DNA from: Onchocerca lupi
Taxonomy: Eukaryota > Nematoda > Chromadorea > Rhabditida > Onchocercidae
Direction: 5' to 3'
Assembly: GCA_028564675.1 (NCBI GenBank)
Contig: JAOVVO010000117.1
Coordinates: forward strand, 1-64,000
DNA length: 64,000 bases
In this document: positions 1-13,600 of the stretch, one piece after another
Layout: the number at the start of each line of letters is the position of its first letter
Position numbering within the stretch: position 1 is the first letter of the stretch
The notes under the pieces: generated by a model
Database searches by the model: none
What the model was told of the DNA's origin: nothing
What the model saw: the letters and a program-made list of their open reading frames with translations, nothing else
Made by a program: the position numbers and the translations under genes

Positions 1-481
1 TAGAGGGTTAATTGTTGACGTAAGAACGTGACGATTAGCTCTTTTATATCACATACGTGTCGCGTAAGTAATATCTTATGTCCTGTGGTCCAGTGTCCAT
101 CTGTTGCTTGTTCGATGCCGATTTTTGATGAAAGGAATCAATGTTGTCCTAAGTATGTTTCTAATTATCTTTTCTTTCATTTGTTTCTTAAAATGATTAA
201 TTTTGTAATTAACTTTAACAACGATTATAATTCATCAGATATTAGAGCTATTAGTTATTTGATCTATCTAATTGCAAACTTGATTATTTAATAGTTAGCA
301 AATGTCTTTATAGTTTGATAAAGTTAACGGTGATGTAAAAATTTAAAAATTAAAAATTTGCCCTACTTCCAAGGTCTACAAAGAGGGTTCTTGGAAATTA
401 GCACAAGTAATCTAGCCACATCAATTAATTGAAATGACTTCAAATTCTTCCAGTTTTATGCTTAAATAATATATAGCCAAA
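1..481. other. AT-rich sequence, no gene seen
   Basis: No exon with recognisable protein similarity was found. The open frames present have no domain-like content and no convincing splice context. The stretch precedes the receptor relict that begins near 482. Confidence 0.5.
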
Positions 482-2231
482 ATGACGATTTCAGTTAATT
501 TTTTATTTGAAGTATCATATAATTATATCTGTTTAGCACCTTTATACAATGCTATGCAGCTCTCTTCACATTTTGCAACAGTCGATGGTTTCATAATTTC
601 ACTATTTTTGATATATTTATCATTTGCAAAAATGAAGGATAGTGTATTTAATGGCGATCTTAATTACGATAATTATAACTGATCTTGTGGTAGGCGCATT
701 AAATATTGCAGTTCTCTTTATAGATGAAAGTACAGAAAACTTATTAGTTTTAATTTCTTTCAAGTGAAAACTATGTAAGTTCTCTCGAACTATTTACATG
801 ATTTATTCAAAAATCCGAATTCGCTTATGTTGGGAGATGAAAATTTGATTTGTATTTGGTGTCCAACTGCCCTGTTGGGATAGCATGTACAGGATTTTGC
901 AAGTTTTTCAAGCGTTATTTTAAAATTTATAACATCACAATCGAATAAATCAGAGAGATACTTTGGTAATAGCGAAACACTTCTCTGAGATGTTCAAAAT
1001 GCTCAAGAAAAAATAAAATTGTTACTATCTACAAATATAAAATTCGGACAAGACGATTTTTCAATTTTGGAAATATTTGGTTCATTCTTCAGCGCTATAT
1101 GCAGCTGTTTTTTGCTACTTACCTTATGCAGATCTTTTCTTATATGCGAAGCTTCCGTGAATTGAGTTTTACCCTTAAAATGTTATAGCTGCTGAGTTTA
1201 TAAAGATTTAAAGAAGTTTCCTTTTAAAGGCAGATCAAATTTATACTTTCTCAAGAGATAAACATTCTTACTGGAGATGTATTAATGCATGCAACGCGTT
1301 GATCAAATAACAATCTTTACAGTAGTCAGAAACTTCACTACGTGATCCTTCATATATCGTTATTCCTTTTGATTAGTTGCACTTTATTAGAGAAGAATTT
1401 TCAATGTTATGCAAGGCATCTTATATATTCATTGCCTTATTCGATGTTGGTATAATGGTTTAATTTCACAGACTTTTGTCCACCGATTTCAGTGCTAACA
1501 TTGGTACTTAGTCCAGTAATAGAATAATGCTTGCAGAAAATTAATCTGAAAGCACAAAATGAAAGGGTAATTCACGATAATATTATCATCATCTATCATT
1601 GATAAATTCAGTTGATGAATTGTCTGAGCGATTATATCTTCAAATCAGTAAATTATTTTTGCAGGTATCCGTTGAAATTTACAAATATGAATCAGCGGCG
1701 TAAATGCTATTCATGTTGGGAAATTATGACAGGAACGATTACTTTCATTATTTACAGTTACGCCAATGAAGTCGTTATTCTGCACTGCTTTTGTGAGTTT
1801 TACCACAACTTAAACAATTTTTGCGCGATTTATTGCTTTGAGATAGCACTGTGTCATTAATGTTGTCTGAATTCAGTAATATTTTATAGAGAAATCGAAA
1901 TCAAGGAAAATCAATGTGATGATATACATAAAACTATTGCAGTTACTTCGTTGGCATCAGTAATTTACATTTATATTCGATATCAAATTAAGGGGACTGT
2001 GTTCTATGACAGTATGACTACAGTGATTCACATTTTCTATGAGGTAAAATTTCTAAATCTATTTTATTGCGGTATCTTCCCATCCATTATACTTTCGAGA
2101 ACTTTTCTTGCCGCAGTAAATTGCCCAATTCTGTTTTGTTTCAGTCAAATTTAATTGCTATTGGTCCAATTATCATTGCCCTTGAACCATATCTTCATAC
2201 AATTCTTTCAATGTTCCAAAAACAAAACTAG
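482..2231 (+). pseudogene. Degenerate seven-transmembrane receptor paralogue
   Basis: A decayed relative of the receptor gene at 4689-7075 on the same strand. Three blocks match in order. Near 570-640 a transmembrane segment ends in FAKMKD, like FVKMKD in the intact copy. Near 1092-1152 ALYAAVFCYLPYADLFLYAK parallels LYAAIVSYLPYVNPIFYTSK. At about 2148-2231, after a TTTCAG site, IIIALEPYLHTILSMF parallels ITILVHEPFRRATFSLF and ends at a TAG. Between the first block and its continuation (LMAILITIIITDLVVG, about 650-700) the frame shifts by one base. The segment matching exon 4 (near 1400) runs into a stop after about 17 codons. I infer a non-functional tandem duplicate. A divergent but functional gene with unusual splicing is less likely, because the shift lies inside a conserved exon. 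Confidence 0.6.
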
Positions 2232-4688
2232 TCATCGATTGCAAAGATTCTGCCAATAAATGCTATGAATATTGCAAATATTCAACCAATAAATGTTATG
2301 AATTATGCTAATCGCAATGCTAATCCATAATAAAATCAAATGTAAAAACCATCTTAGTTTTTGATTCGAAAAATAAAATGATTATGTCACAAATGATATT
2401 CACTCTACCTTATGTTTCGCATTATATTAATGTTACAATGTTTTTTAGTAAGGAAATTCTAAATTGAGTGTTTAAAAGAAAATAATAGTTTCAGAATTCT
2501 TTTCCAATATGATTTTTATCACTGAATTCGAATTTGCTTCTTAGCCGAAAACATTTAGTCTAACGCAGCATTGCTATCCATCTGCTCTATACTAAATTAT
2601 TTTTCATGTCAGTAAATCCGTCAAAAATAATTTTCATTCATTTTAGAATATGAAATAATGAATAGTAAAGAATGAAAGGGTCTGCCAGCAGTGCTTCATC
2701 ATGTGACAATTTTAGCAATATTCAAACACTTTTGACAAAAATGTATATAAAAGCGTGAAAAGCCAATAAGATACAAAAAAGGATAAAAGTCTTGTCCATA
2801 AAGCATATTTGTTTTCTCCAATTGTCTAGCTTCTCTCTTTATTTATATGTTTTTTCTTTTCAAAATATCTGTAAGAATCTAATTGCCTGGAATGCGTGAC
2901 TTAACTATCGTTTTGAGAAAATATTATGCTATTGATGATGAATGGTAAATAGATCTCGCGATAATGAGTCTTTTTTTTTTCTAGCATTGATTCAGTAAGC
3001 AAATTCGCATGCCTCTTCTTTCATTTTCTATGATGAATTGTCTTATTTTGATGGGCAATATAAAAGTACCGATTTTATGCATCATTGAACCAGCAGAAGA
3101 GGAATATTTCTTTTCAGCTATAAATTTGCTATACTTCTAATGATTTATACTGCAGCACTGAAAGCGACATAGTCTTACGTAATTTTTCGAAAGAATCAGT
3201 CCTGAAAAAGCCATTAAATTATCGCCATTCGTGCATATTGAAATGGCACTTTTTTGAGCAATTCTCCCATATTTTCATATATTACATGAAGAAAAATAAT
3301 TATAAGGTTTTAATTCATAATCTTTTCAAAATGTTTTCAATAATTTCCATTAATAGAAGCATATATGAAAAGGAATTTCTATTCTCCATGACGCAATTTA
3401 TATGCTTTATATTTATATCCTCAATAAATAATTAGAAAAATTAACAAATGTCATGATGCGTTGCAGTGCTCCTTTTCGCTAATGCTTAGGATTATTGCTT
3501 ATTAATTTATGCTAATTAATTCACACGTATACTTATTAATTTATATACACTTATGCTTATTAATTTATATGTTTATGTTTATATGCTATGTCATAAATAT
3601 GTTGTCAAGGAAACAAATTAAAGAGATAAAAGTTACAATGCTATTAAAGAAAACCGCTATGGAAGCGAGAAATATTTAGTTATGTTTTAAAAGGAATATT
3701 TGCGATTTCTTAAAGAAGCATTAGAAAAGACAAAGAAATCCAGTTTAATGACTGGTATTTCTGGATGATTACTGCAGGAAAAATTTATTATAGATGATTT
3801 TATCTGTAGGAACTATAATTATCTATTTATACGAAAATTTTATATCTTACTGATCTTTCATTTTCAAAATGTACCAAATTTTCTTTTTTTCAATGGTTAT
3901 ACCATTGAAATCTCTGAGTGGTACAAGCTGGATGTTATATAGTTAGCACTCTGAAGCAGATTTATGATTCCAACTGCTTGGAAATTTCAATCTACTTCCC
4001 AATACTAATTAAAAATCGAGAAAGATTATCGAAAGAAATGATCAAACAATACTAATTGCCGTTAGATGACGAAGTCTCATAATATACACAAGCAATGATA
4101 TTGTAGCTACAACATTTCAAGTTTCATACTAATTATTTTAATGAAGTTTCATGATAATTTCAATAATATCTTTTTGAGCGATAAATAATCCTAAGGAGGC
4201 GGGATAACAACTTCAGTAATGCTGGCTATGATGAAGTACTTGATTGAGATATTGCTATCATTATTATTGCAATAAATAGTTCTGTCACATCATCATTTAA
4301 ATGTTGCTGATATCCTAAGGAGAATGGATCGACATCTTTTCATAGTGCTAAAATAAGATTACAATATTTGCTTTCAAACTAAATTCGAGTTTAATGTTGA
4401 ATTGAATATTGAAGCTTCAACAATATGTTGAAAACAAAGGAATAATTCAAATTAAAATCTTTGTCAGATGCATATCCTGATACATGGAGAAAAGCAATTT
4501 ATTTTTGATTTTTTTCCAAACTTCCGCAAACATATCACTTACGTTTATCTCTTTGATCATTGTAACTTCATTGATACGCCGAGATGATCAGAACAACAGC
4601 CGCATAGATCTATATTGAATAGGACATTACATGATATTTCAATTTGACTACCTTTCTGAAATTAAAATAAATTCCCATTTTCAGCGAA
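2232..4688. other. Intergenic AT-rich sequence
   Basis: No coding exon was recognised. Imperfect repeats of the form ACTTATTAATTTAT occur at about 3497-3570. The phrase ATCCTAAGGAG recurs near 4188 and 4312. The last few bases carry a TTTCAG site (4680-4684) used by the receptor gene. Confidence 0.5.
4680..4688 (+). promoter_or_regulatory. Probable trans-splice acceptor of receptor gene
   Basis: A T-rich run ending TTTTCAG lies four bases before the ATG at 4689. No upstream coding exon was found, so this is probably a spliced-leader acceptor or the 3' end of a 5'-UTR intron. Confidence 0.4.
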
Positions 4689-7075
4689 ATGGACTTTTAT
4701 TATGATGGCAGTAACTACTTCAATGACACTAACAGTTCGGACATTCCTATATGTGCAGACTTGGGTCTATATTGCTGTAAGTTAATAACTGCAATACAAC
4801 TTTGATGAGTAATATCCATATGTGATGAATTCTTGAAAAAAATTTCAAGAATTCAAAAATTTATAATTTTACTCGAAAATATGTTAAATCGATTAAAGAA
4901 GGGGGTGATTCAAGAGAAATTTACCATCTAATATAACACATCTACATTTTTAAATCTAAGAATCAGTGTAATTATATTATTATCAGCTCTGTTTCATGAA
5001 GTAAATTTGATATTCTGATACAACTCTATTTTCTGATGGAATTATAGTAGTACGTTTTCTAGCAGAACTGTACATTATGGAGAATTTAATAACGTACATT
5101 TCAACGATCGGCAACTTCATTTTTATTCCTTTCATATTATATTTAATATTTGTGAAAATGAAAGATGGTTTTTTGAAATATTTCACACTGAATGTAATGC
5201 TCATGGGTATAACGTCATCTATTGCTGTTTTCGTAGCTGATATAATTTACTTTATCGGCCTTTTTCATCGCTTCGAAGGAAATGAAATTTATCTGTAAGT
5301 TCTGTTCAAATTTAAACAAAAGTTCTTTCTGCATACTTTATTCTTGATAAAATTACTTTATAATGCTACATTCTTTGTCCGTTGTATTACAAATAGTCTG
5401 CTTGAATCAGAAATTCCTTAAAGAAATTTCAATAATATTGCGAATTTTAATAATCCGACAATTTTGAAGTGTTTAATGAAATAATAAGAAATCGCTGTAT
5501 TTTTAGTACTTATATTGAAACATGGACAGCACTATTTAGCCATCTTGGATTCATGTGGTATCATGCTTTAATGCTTTACGCAGCTATAGTTTCTTACTTA
5601 CCTTACGTGAACCCGATTTTCTATACAAGTAAATTTGTGAAAAAGTGAGTTCATTTTTGTTACTCTTCAAATCTTCAACTTGCATTTGATTGAACTTCAC
5701 GACTTCATAATATATTTGTTGACTTTATGCATGGTTTTAAAATCGTGAGATAAAATTTCAATATTCAAGTAAGATATAAAATATGCCTAGTAGTCGATTT
5801 CTACAAAAAAGCTCATTCGTCATTTTATTTACTCTTTTTATATATAATCTTGAATGGAACGAAAATCATTGTTTTTTTTTTGTTTCCATCCCTCTCTTCC
5901 ATTTTTTTTTTCTTTTTTTTTCAGGAGTCAAATACCGTATTATGCTGTGTTACATATTTCGATACTTCTTTGGGGAGGTTTTACGATCGTAATTTTGTAC
6001 GAAGCCGGATATTTGATACCTTATTGCTTGACTCATATTGTATTGTTTATCGCATTGTTCATTGTTGCTCTAATGGTAAAATTTTGCAAAATCTTAAACT
6101 TTACAATATTGGAATCAATCATTCTGGTATTAATCATTATAAGTCAATGCAAAAAGCATATGATGATATGATTTTCTCGGGAAGTATCCCACATTCGGAG
6201 TGAATTAAAACTTGTGAGGGCAAGGGAATTTTGATTGAGATACTCATTGTTACAGGGAACGATTAAAGTCAGTAAATACAAACCGCTTGGGATTAACTCT
6301 ATCCAAGTTTCAAAACTACAACAGAAACGTTTATACACATTTATGATGTACACTTATTCTATTGAAGTCATTACTTTGCCAATGTTTGGTAAGTTTTCAT
6401 CGTTTGATCATTCTAATATCAATTCGCCGTCAGTTAGTCATAGAGAAAACTTGCCACAACACTGATGCATTTTACTTTTTACTGCGCTTATAATCTCTGC
6501 TAAAACTTCTGCCATATATTCTCTCAATCCCCTTCAAATTCCAAACTGAAAGTAAAAGTATAAAATCAATATTCTTATCAGTAATCAACATATTTATCTT
6601 TGAAGTAGGAATCGCATACTTGTAAAATTAGAGCTTAACATCTTAATTCTATGATAAGAATGTTCTAGCAAATTTTTGTATTCAAAACTGAAATATTGAT
6701 GAGTGCTAATAAAAGCATATTTTAGTTCATACATGCGCACGGATTATTTGTATGTTTGCTGGCTGTAAATACAATGTTGCTGAGAATAATTTCAGATCTA
6801 TGCTACATATAGCAATTTTTTTTTGTCGTCGGGTAATCATTTAAGAAATCACTCGCTTATTTCATCATAGATTATCTTATGTCATTTGTAATGTGATTTC
6901 TCCTGATGAAATTTTCAGTGTTACTTAATTTTAGATGCGAGTGGTCTTCATTGTTTTGATTACTATTCTCGTACATGAGCCATTTCGCCGTGCAACCTTT
7001 TCATTATTCACAGGAATAAAGTGGACCACGGAAATCAAATCAATTCAAACGCTAGAAACAAAACGAAATTCTTAA
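4689..7075 (+). CDS. Seven-transmembrane serpentine receptor (nematode GPCR)
   Basis: Seven exons: 4689-4776, 5063-5294, 5507-5644, 5925-6075, 6256-6388, 6726-6832 and 6935-7075. All junctions are GT-AG and all phases close, giving 329 residues. The N-terminus is Asn-rich and probably extracellular (NDTNSSD has potential glycosylation sites). It is followed by hydrophobic segments such as FIFIPFILYLIFV, LMLYAAIVSYLPYV, ILLWGGFTIVILY, THIVLFIALFIVALM and MRVVFIVLITILV. The last helix is followed by HEPFRRATFSLF, like the cytoplasmic end of rhodopsin-class receptors. No DRY motif was recognised, and I cannot place it in a named chemoreceptor family. It follows a degenerate paralogue 2.5 kb upstream. 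The ligand is unknown. Exon 6 (6726-6832) is the least certain; it is supported mainly by phase and splice sites. Confidence 0.7.
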
Positions 7076-9660
7076 AAATAAAGAAATCAATCAGCATCAA
7101 GTTCCAGAATGACACTTTTACTAATGATAAACCTTGTAGCTTTTTTCTTCTTTTCCATGACCTTATTATAATTGATGAGACTTTATGAAGCTAAAACTTG
7201 TCAAGTTCATACTATTCCGAATCTCGAACTTAAATATAAAAATCTGCAACTACATTGCACAAGTTGAATTGGACAATACAAAATTCATCAAAATGCATGT
7301 ATAATAGTAAATGAAATGATCAAAAATGTTCCAATTATTGCTTAATATGAATTTTTTTTACCTATTCGCTTCAATTGTAGCAAAAAAGGAAAAAAGATGG
7401 AATAGAAACAAAAAAATAGGAAAAATATTGCGCATATGATCCATGAAAGACATTTACATTCCAATGAAATTTCTATGTTTGTTTTCTCTGTCAAATATTT
7501 GTTTAAATTGCTCTATGTTTTGATCCTTTTTTATGAAGGGAAAAATGACGACAATTGACAGATTGTCGAAGAATGCTATTAAAAATTAAAGGATTTAGTT
7601 ATTTTTTTATTTAATTTTTTTAAATTATCTTTTTATTTAATTTATGAGTATATATCACTTATAAATGATTGGTGAGAATCTGCAGGAAATGGAAATAAAA
7701 TTAAGTAATGAATGCAATGCTGGTAATAATATATAAAAATGAATTTTCTTGTTTTCCAAATAATTGCCAAACTTCCATCAATTTATTTTTTGGAAGAAAA
7801 TAAACTTGTTATAGAAATGATTTCTACGAAAAAATTTTGTCTTCTGATTTTTCAATTTTCGAAAACCTCATTTATTATGTTAGACAACCATAAGTCTATA
7901 AGATATAATCGTTTCACTAATTTTCAACTTTGATCCACATATGTATACTTTATATTGTGCAATTTTTTTTTTTTTTTGGATGAGATTTTTTTTTTCTAAA
8001 CATAATGACAAGAAATAAATTTCTATAAAAATTTGCCGTGCAAGATTGTGAATTAATCATATAAAAAATTAAAATGAATTGAAACAATTAATTAGAAAAT
8101 AATAAGAAATCCGTTTTTCCGGATATTTCCGACTCACTTATAAAATTCTATTAAAAAATTCATCAAGTTAAACACCATTTTGAAGTAAGTAGAATTTTCA
8201 TAACAAATAAGCATTGTTTATTATTTTCTAGAAGAAAGAATTAGTACTTTGCTTCTTTAAAAAAAATAAAATGAAATTTTAATTGTTTTGGATATCAAAA
8301 TTGTGTGAAATAAAACAAATTCTCAAATATTTCACATATTTTGCATATCGCTTTATTTTTCTTGAATTCAGAAAGTTCGAAATTTCATGATTAAGAGATG
8401 AATTTAAATGGATGCCCGAAAATTCCGAATTTCTTTAACGTAAAGAAATCTTGAAATAATTAAAATTCTATTTTGGAGAAAATATGCAATTATAATTATT
8501 ATTTATAACAACAGTTATTTCATTATCATTCATTTTGCACTAGTCTTTTGAACTTTTTCTTCTCTGATTAATATTTTGTTTCTCTGAAGTACAATTTATG
8601 TTAACTTTTTTTTTCCTATCTTACATTAATGCATTTCAAGTAACAAAATATTATGAAACATTTAAAATGTATTATTTCATTTTGAATACATTTTTTAATA
8701 ATTTGATATCCTGAATAATTATACTCAAACGTTGAGGAAATGGTCAATTCTCAATTATTTGAATTATCTTTCTCAGAATCTTTTTACTATTTTATGATCG
8801 AATTATGTCATTCTTTTCTGTTTTGATAAAGTGTAATAATAAAATTAATATGCGTCTTTTCTCCTCAACAATCAAATCAGCACCATTAATATAAAAAAAA
8901 ATTATACTGATGGATGAAAAGACTGGACGAAAACAAAAATTTGAAATGAATAAATATGTATAATGTAACTAGGAGTAAGAAACATTATGTTGAGAAAAGC
9001 ACGAATAAAGTTGAAATTGACTTCGTAAAATTAATTCTATTTTTTCAAAATGAAATAGAAATATACAACTCAAATCAAAGGACTGGTAATGAAACTTATA
9101 TGAAATAATTGGAAATATAACCTGAATAAAAAATTGAAAAATAGTGTGAATACGAAAATTTAAATACAAGGTAACTGCAAAAGTTGAATAAACTAGAAAA
9201 AAACCAAAATGATAAATATTACTCAAAATTCAAAAATGTGTTAAGATGGGTTACTCTGGTATTAGGGATATTGGAGATTGCGGAAATATATTAGGGATTA
9301 TGTTAATATCTCAAAATTGATGTGTGCAATAATAACATGAACAGAAATATCAAATAGAACAAAATTTAAATAAAGTTGTTAAAAATTCATATAGTTTTCC
9401 GAAAAAATGCAAAATTATGAATGCTTCCATTGATTTTGAACATTAGTTAATGCATTATAACAAATTAGTATATCAGATGAAAAGTGCAGTAATAACATCT
9501 TGCAGAATGAGTAACTATTTTTGCATTTGCATCAATTCTTAAATGAAATATTCGTAATAGTGATATTACTTTTTTGAAGTTATAGATATCATCAAAACCA
9601 ATATCAGTCTGAGTTTGCAAAGTCTGGTTTGATGAGAGTATATTTTACAGTGTATTAAGT
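7076..9660. other. Gene-poor AT-rich sequence
   Basis: Long homopolymer A/T runs and short non-conserved frames only. No exon, RNA gene or clear repeat was recognised. Confidence 0.5.
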
Positions 9661-9676
9661 GTGTTCCATGTGTGTT

Positions 9677-9950
9677 AACTAGCTGGCCGCGTCCAGCTAG
9701 TTTAGTTTATAGGGACTGGCCGATGAATGCAGAAAGTAGGTGCGATCAAAAAATTCAATCCACTCACTTACTTTCATCTGTTAAAATTATGACAGATAAA
9801 AAAAAAAAATAGAAATATTGATATGAAAATACGCGCCTGTTCGAATGCAATCTTGTTTCAAAATTTCAATGCAATCGACTGAGAACTTGCAAAGTTATGT
9901 GGGAGTAACAACGAATATTTACATTTTTATTTAAATAGATATATTAACCA
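9677..9950. repeat. Dispersed repeat with palindromic end, copy 1
   Basis: Opens with a 10-base inverted repeat, AACTAGCTGG...CCAGCTAGTT (9677-9702). Its right part (about 9830-9950), read on the minus strand, closely matches 15358-15470: both contain AAATAAAAATGTAAATATTC, then TTGTTACTC and CATTCGAA. It is therefore a dispersed family present at least twice here, in opposite orientations. Confidence 0.55.
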
Positions 9951-10139
9951 ACTTAATCGTTCGTTCTGATGAAAAGGAATTTTCAACGAGTATTAATAAA
10001 ATTAATTTATCCAGCACTACATGATTGAATCCTTTTTATTTTTTAATTAATTTATTGCTAAAAAGTCGTTAATTCTAATTTAATAAATTTACATGATAGA
10101 TTAAGAAATAAGTAGAGGCTATTTTAATATTAAAAATTA

Positions 10140-10660
10140 CCAATGTAAGAACTGTTTCGCTGCGAACCTCCATCTAGTAGGTATTACTTGCGGCGATGCC
10201 CAAGTTTATCTCAGAAGGCTCCAGTGACCTGCGGGGAGAAGCTTTTGGCAATGTGGCGGTGGACGCTCTTTGCATGATAGGAACCGAATATTATTTGTCC
10301 TCATCCGATCAAAATAAGAGCTTGCTATATAACTTCAATGTGCGATTGCCAAACAAATAAAAGCCTACAGAAGAAACTCCAGGATCGTTACAGCCGATTC
10401 CACAACTTCAACACCATTCTTCACTGTACCATCGACATCTCAGAGTCATTATCATCGCTGTCTTCTGGCAGAGTGCCAATCTGCTTCGTTGGCCAATTTT
10501 CTGCTTCGCCAACATTTATGGGCAGGGAAGCTCACTCTGCTTCTTCTTCGTTAATTTCCGGCCTCTAATATGACGGTTCCTCATCTCGGGCATTTTGCCC
10601 TTTAATTTCTTCCAATCTCCTCTCCGCCTTCTTTAAACGGATATAGATTTATTCCTCCGT
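10140..10660 (-). mobile_element. Probable Pao/BEL-type retroelement remnant
   Basis: Markedly more GC-rich than its surroundings. On the minus strand one frame reads RRLEEIKGQNARDEEPSY, stop, RPEINEEEAE, stop, ASLPINVGEAENWPTKQIG, then LPEDSDDNDSEMSMVQ and a stop. Further on another frame reads RFLSCKERPPPHCQ. An acidic linker followed by a Cys-bearing segment resembles the gag-protease junction of nematode Pao/BEL elements as I remember them. At least three in-frame stops and a frame change make it dead. The family assignment is inference. Confidence 0.35.
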
Positions 10661-13600
10661 TTGAAATGCGGCAATAATTACTGTATTTTCTCTTTCAAAT
10701 AACACTGGAAGTATACTTTCCTAAAACATTACAAAAGATTTTTCATTAAATTTTTGATTTTTTTTCGAACTTTTAAAATACTTTTAGAACATTCTTTTCA
10801 AATTTGCACTTTGTAGGATTTTTCGAATTTTCGATTTTTCCAAATTTTTAATTTCTAGTTCCTTCGGTCATGTTTTTTGATTTTTAAGTTTTCAAAAAAT
10901 AAACTTTAATTTTTTCTAATTCACTAATTTCTCAATAGTCATATTTTGTTAATTTTTCGAATTCATGGTTCTGGAAGATCTGGATATTTGCAAAATTTCT
11001 GTAGCTCTTTGATTTTTTTTTTTTCCAATTTTCCCAATCTCTAAACTGCTTCGTTTTGTTAGTCTTTTTATACTTTTTTTCTCTTATTCCTCAGCATTTT
11101 AATTCTACAAATTTTCCGAGAAAAATTCGGGAAATTACAACGTTAGAAAAAAGTTTTTTTAATTTTTTGTTTTAATTTTTGAATTAATCCGTTCAATCGT
11201 TTTTGAAATTTTTTTTTATCAGTTGTTTGACTTTTTTTGTCCTTAATTTTTTTTAAATGATTTTCTGAATTTTCTATTTTTTTTAATTCTTTCAAAATTT
11301 TGAATTTTTGACATTTCCCAAATTTTTTTTTGAAAATTTTGAGTTCTGAATTTGTCCTCATGGTTTCGAGTTTTTTAAACAGCCATATCTATTTATACCT
11401 TTGGAATTCTCTCTATTTTTTTCTTTCTTTGACTAGCAAGCTATATGCTTTTCAACATTATTTAGTTCTTTTTCTCTGTTGAATTTACACACTGCTTGCT
11501 TGTCATGTTAATTTTAATTACCGCATGAGTTTTTGTTACTTGCGCAAGTGCAAGTTGTTTGTACTTGACTAGTTTTTTTTTTTTTGGTCAAATGTTTTTT
11601 TGTTGATGCTTGGATTATTTGTAATTATCGGATTTTTTGCCAATTTTGTTTTTCTGCACACATTTTGGAATTGCTACTACTTAATGCATGTTTTTCTGAT
11701 TAGTTTTAATTAGAAGGGTAAATTTCTGCTGGCATGTTTTTTCGTTAATATCACTCGGTAGATAATTTTTTTTTTTTTTTTCTGGATCATTTGCATTTAC
11801 TGTATACTTTTTTTTGTTAACTTTATGGCTGAATGCATTTTTGAATAATTTCTATTTATTGCTTATTTCTATAATAATCGTCCACTATGCTATTTGTACA
11901 TTATTCTATACGAAATCCTCGAAATCAGACAAGTTTTGTTTATTTATATGTAGATATAACCTGTAATCTCATCCAAGCCAAATGCTATTTAAGAGGTTAT
12001 CAAAATTTTAGAAATATAATAATATGAACATTAGCAGTAAATTTAGCAGCTAATGGCTCAAAAATCATTTTGATATTCTGAGCCATTGGAATTTGGAATT
12101 AGGTTGTATTTCTCTAAATTTTTTTGATTTGATAAAGTTAAATAGTGCATAGAATCTTTTTAAATTTGAGGAAGCGTAGAAACCGCTTCAATCATTTCTA
12201 AGAGCGAGTGCTGTTCTTAGTTCATAAACGAAAATCTTCACCGAAAATATCTATTAGTGAATTCCTTGAAAATTTTTCAGCTTAACACTGTATGGCTCTT
12301 AAGCATTGCATGATTAAGAAATTCGGTGCAACTGAAGACGATAAAAGATCAAATAATGCAAAATATAATAGAGAAACTTAGAATCTTTTTGACACCAAAT
12401 TTATTAAATAAAATCCCTAACGAGATTTGTAACAGAGAATAAAAAACCAGGTAGGTAGAATCTAATGTTGCAAATTCTTCTGCCTTTATAAAAAAAAAAG
12501 AAGATCTTAGAACAATCGCAGCAGCAATCTAAGCAATATGCGACCTTTTTGAAACCAAGAATGATATAGAAACTGTGTTGTAAGAACTAGACATAAAAAT
12601 AATTATATGTCTCCAAGAATAGTAAGGACAAATCAATTTTATGCAAGTGAATTTTATCAACTTCATTTCATTCAATTACAGATCATTTATTCTTACTCAT
12701 ATCTAGATATATCAACAAGATTTTATCACCGTCTTTTGTTATTTATAATCTTGAAAACATAATTATTGAAATACCAAATATCCTCCAACATGGTGAATTA
12801 CTAACTAGTGCTGCTTTAGTAATCAGTAAAACAATAGTAAAGTCCCAAAAAGATTGCTGTCTTATTTTTGGAAGATTTAAAAAGTTGGAATTCGTAGAAG
12901 AAGTCCAAATTAAAGGGCCAGTCTTTATTTATTTTAGATTGTAAGGAAAAAATCTGAAAAAGAACAGAGTTCTGGAGTGAAATTCTAAAAACACCCTAAA
13001 AAATCTAAAATATATGGTCTAGAAAATAATGATAATGATAAAAAATAAATTTAGAGTTTGATCTCAGTAAATCCACTCTTTCTGTTATCTCTTCTTCATT
13101 ATTTAAAACAATTTCTTCTCTAGCTATCATCCTACCGTATTTCTCTGCTAGTATATTGAGCAGTTTATTTTCATTAGTGGTAAGGTGAATTTTGCTCTTT
13201 TAAAATATTGAAGAATTTTTATCAAAGTTAAATCCTTTTGACATTAAGGAATTTTGTTTAGATCAAATCCATACGGTCCAAATCTCATTACCTGGGTACA
13301 GGAATTTTTTCGGTATGAAAGAAGATTTTCGATTCTTAAACTTAATTCCTTCACTTCGAAAGACACTAAAAATTTTCAATTTAGTATTCTTTTGTGGACG
13401 AGGTTCCCCGCGCCAACTATGATATGTTAAAATTGAACTATGATTATTACACATAGCTGATTGAAGCCTATAACTAATCTAGATATAATGCCGATAAGTA
13501 TTCCTATCATTTTCAACAAATTAAATATGCAATATGTTTAATAATATCCAAAAAAAAAAAAAAAAACAATTGAGAGAAATATTTGAAAAAATAGTACACT

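Noticed and set aside
5783..6203. Overlapping plus-strand frames in the receptor gene
   Set aside because: Intron 3 and exon 4 read in wrong frames; the real exon is 5925-6075.
11143..11361. Lys-rich open frame on the minus strand
   Set aside because: Produced by T-rich low-complexity DNA; no start context, splice partners or recognisable domain.
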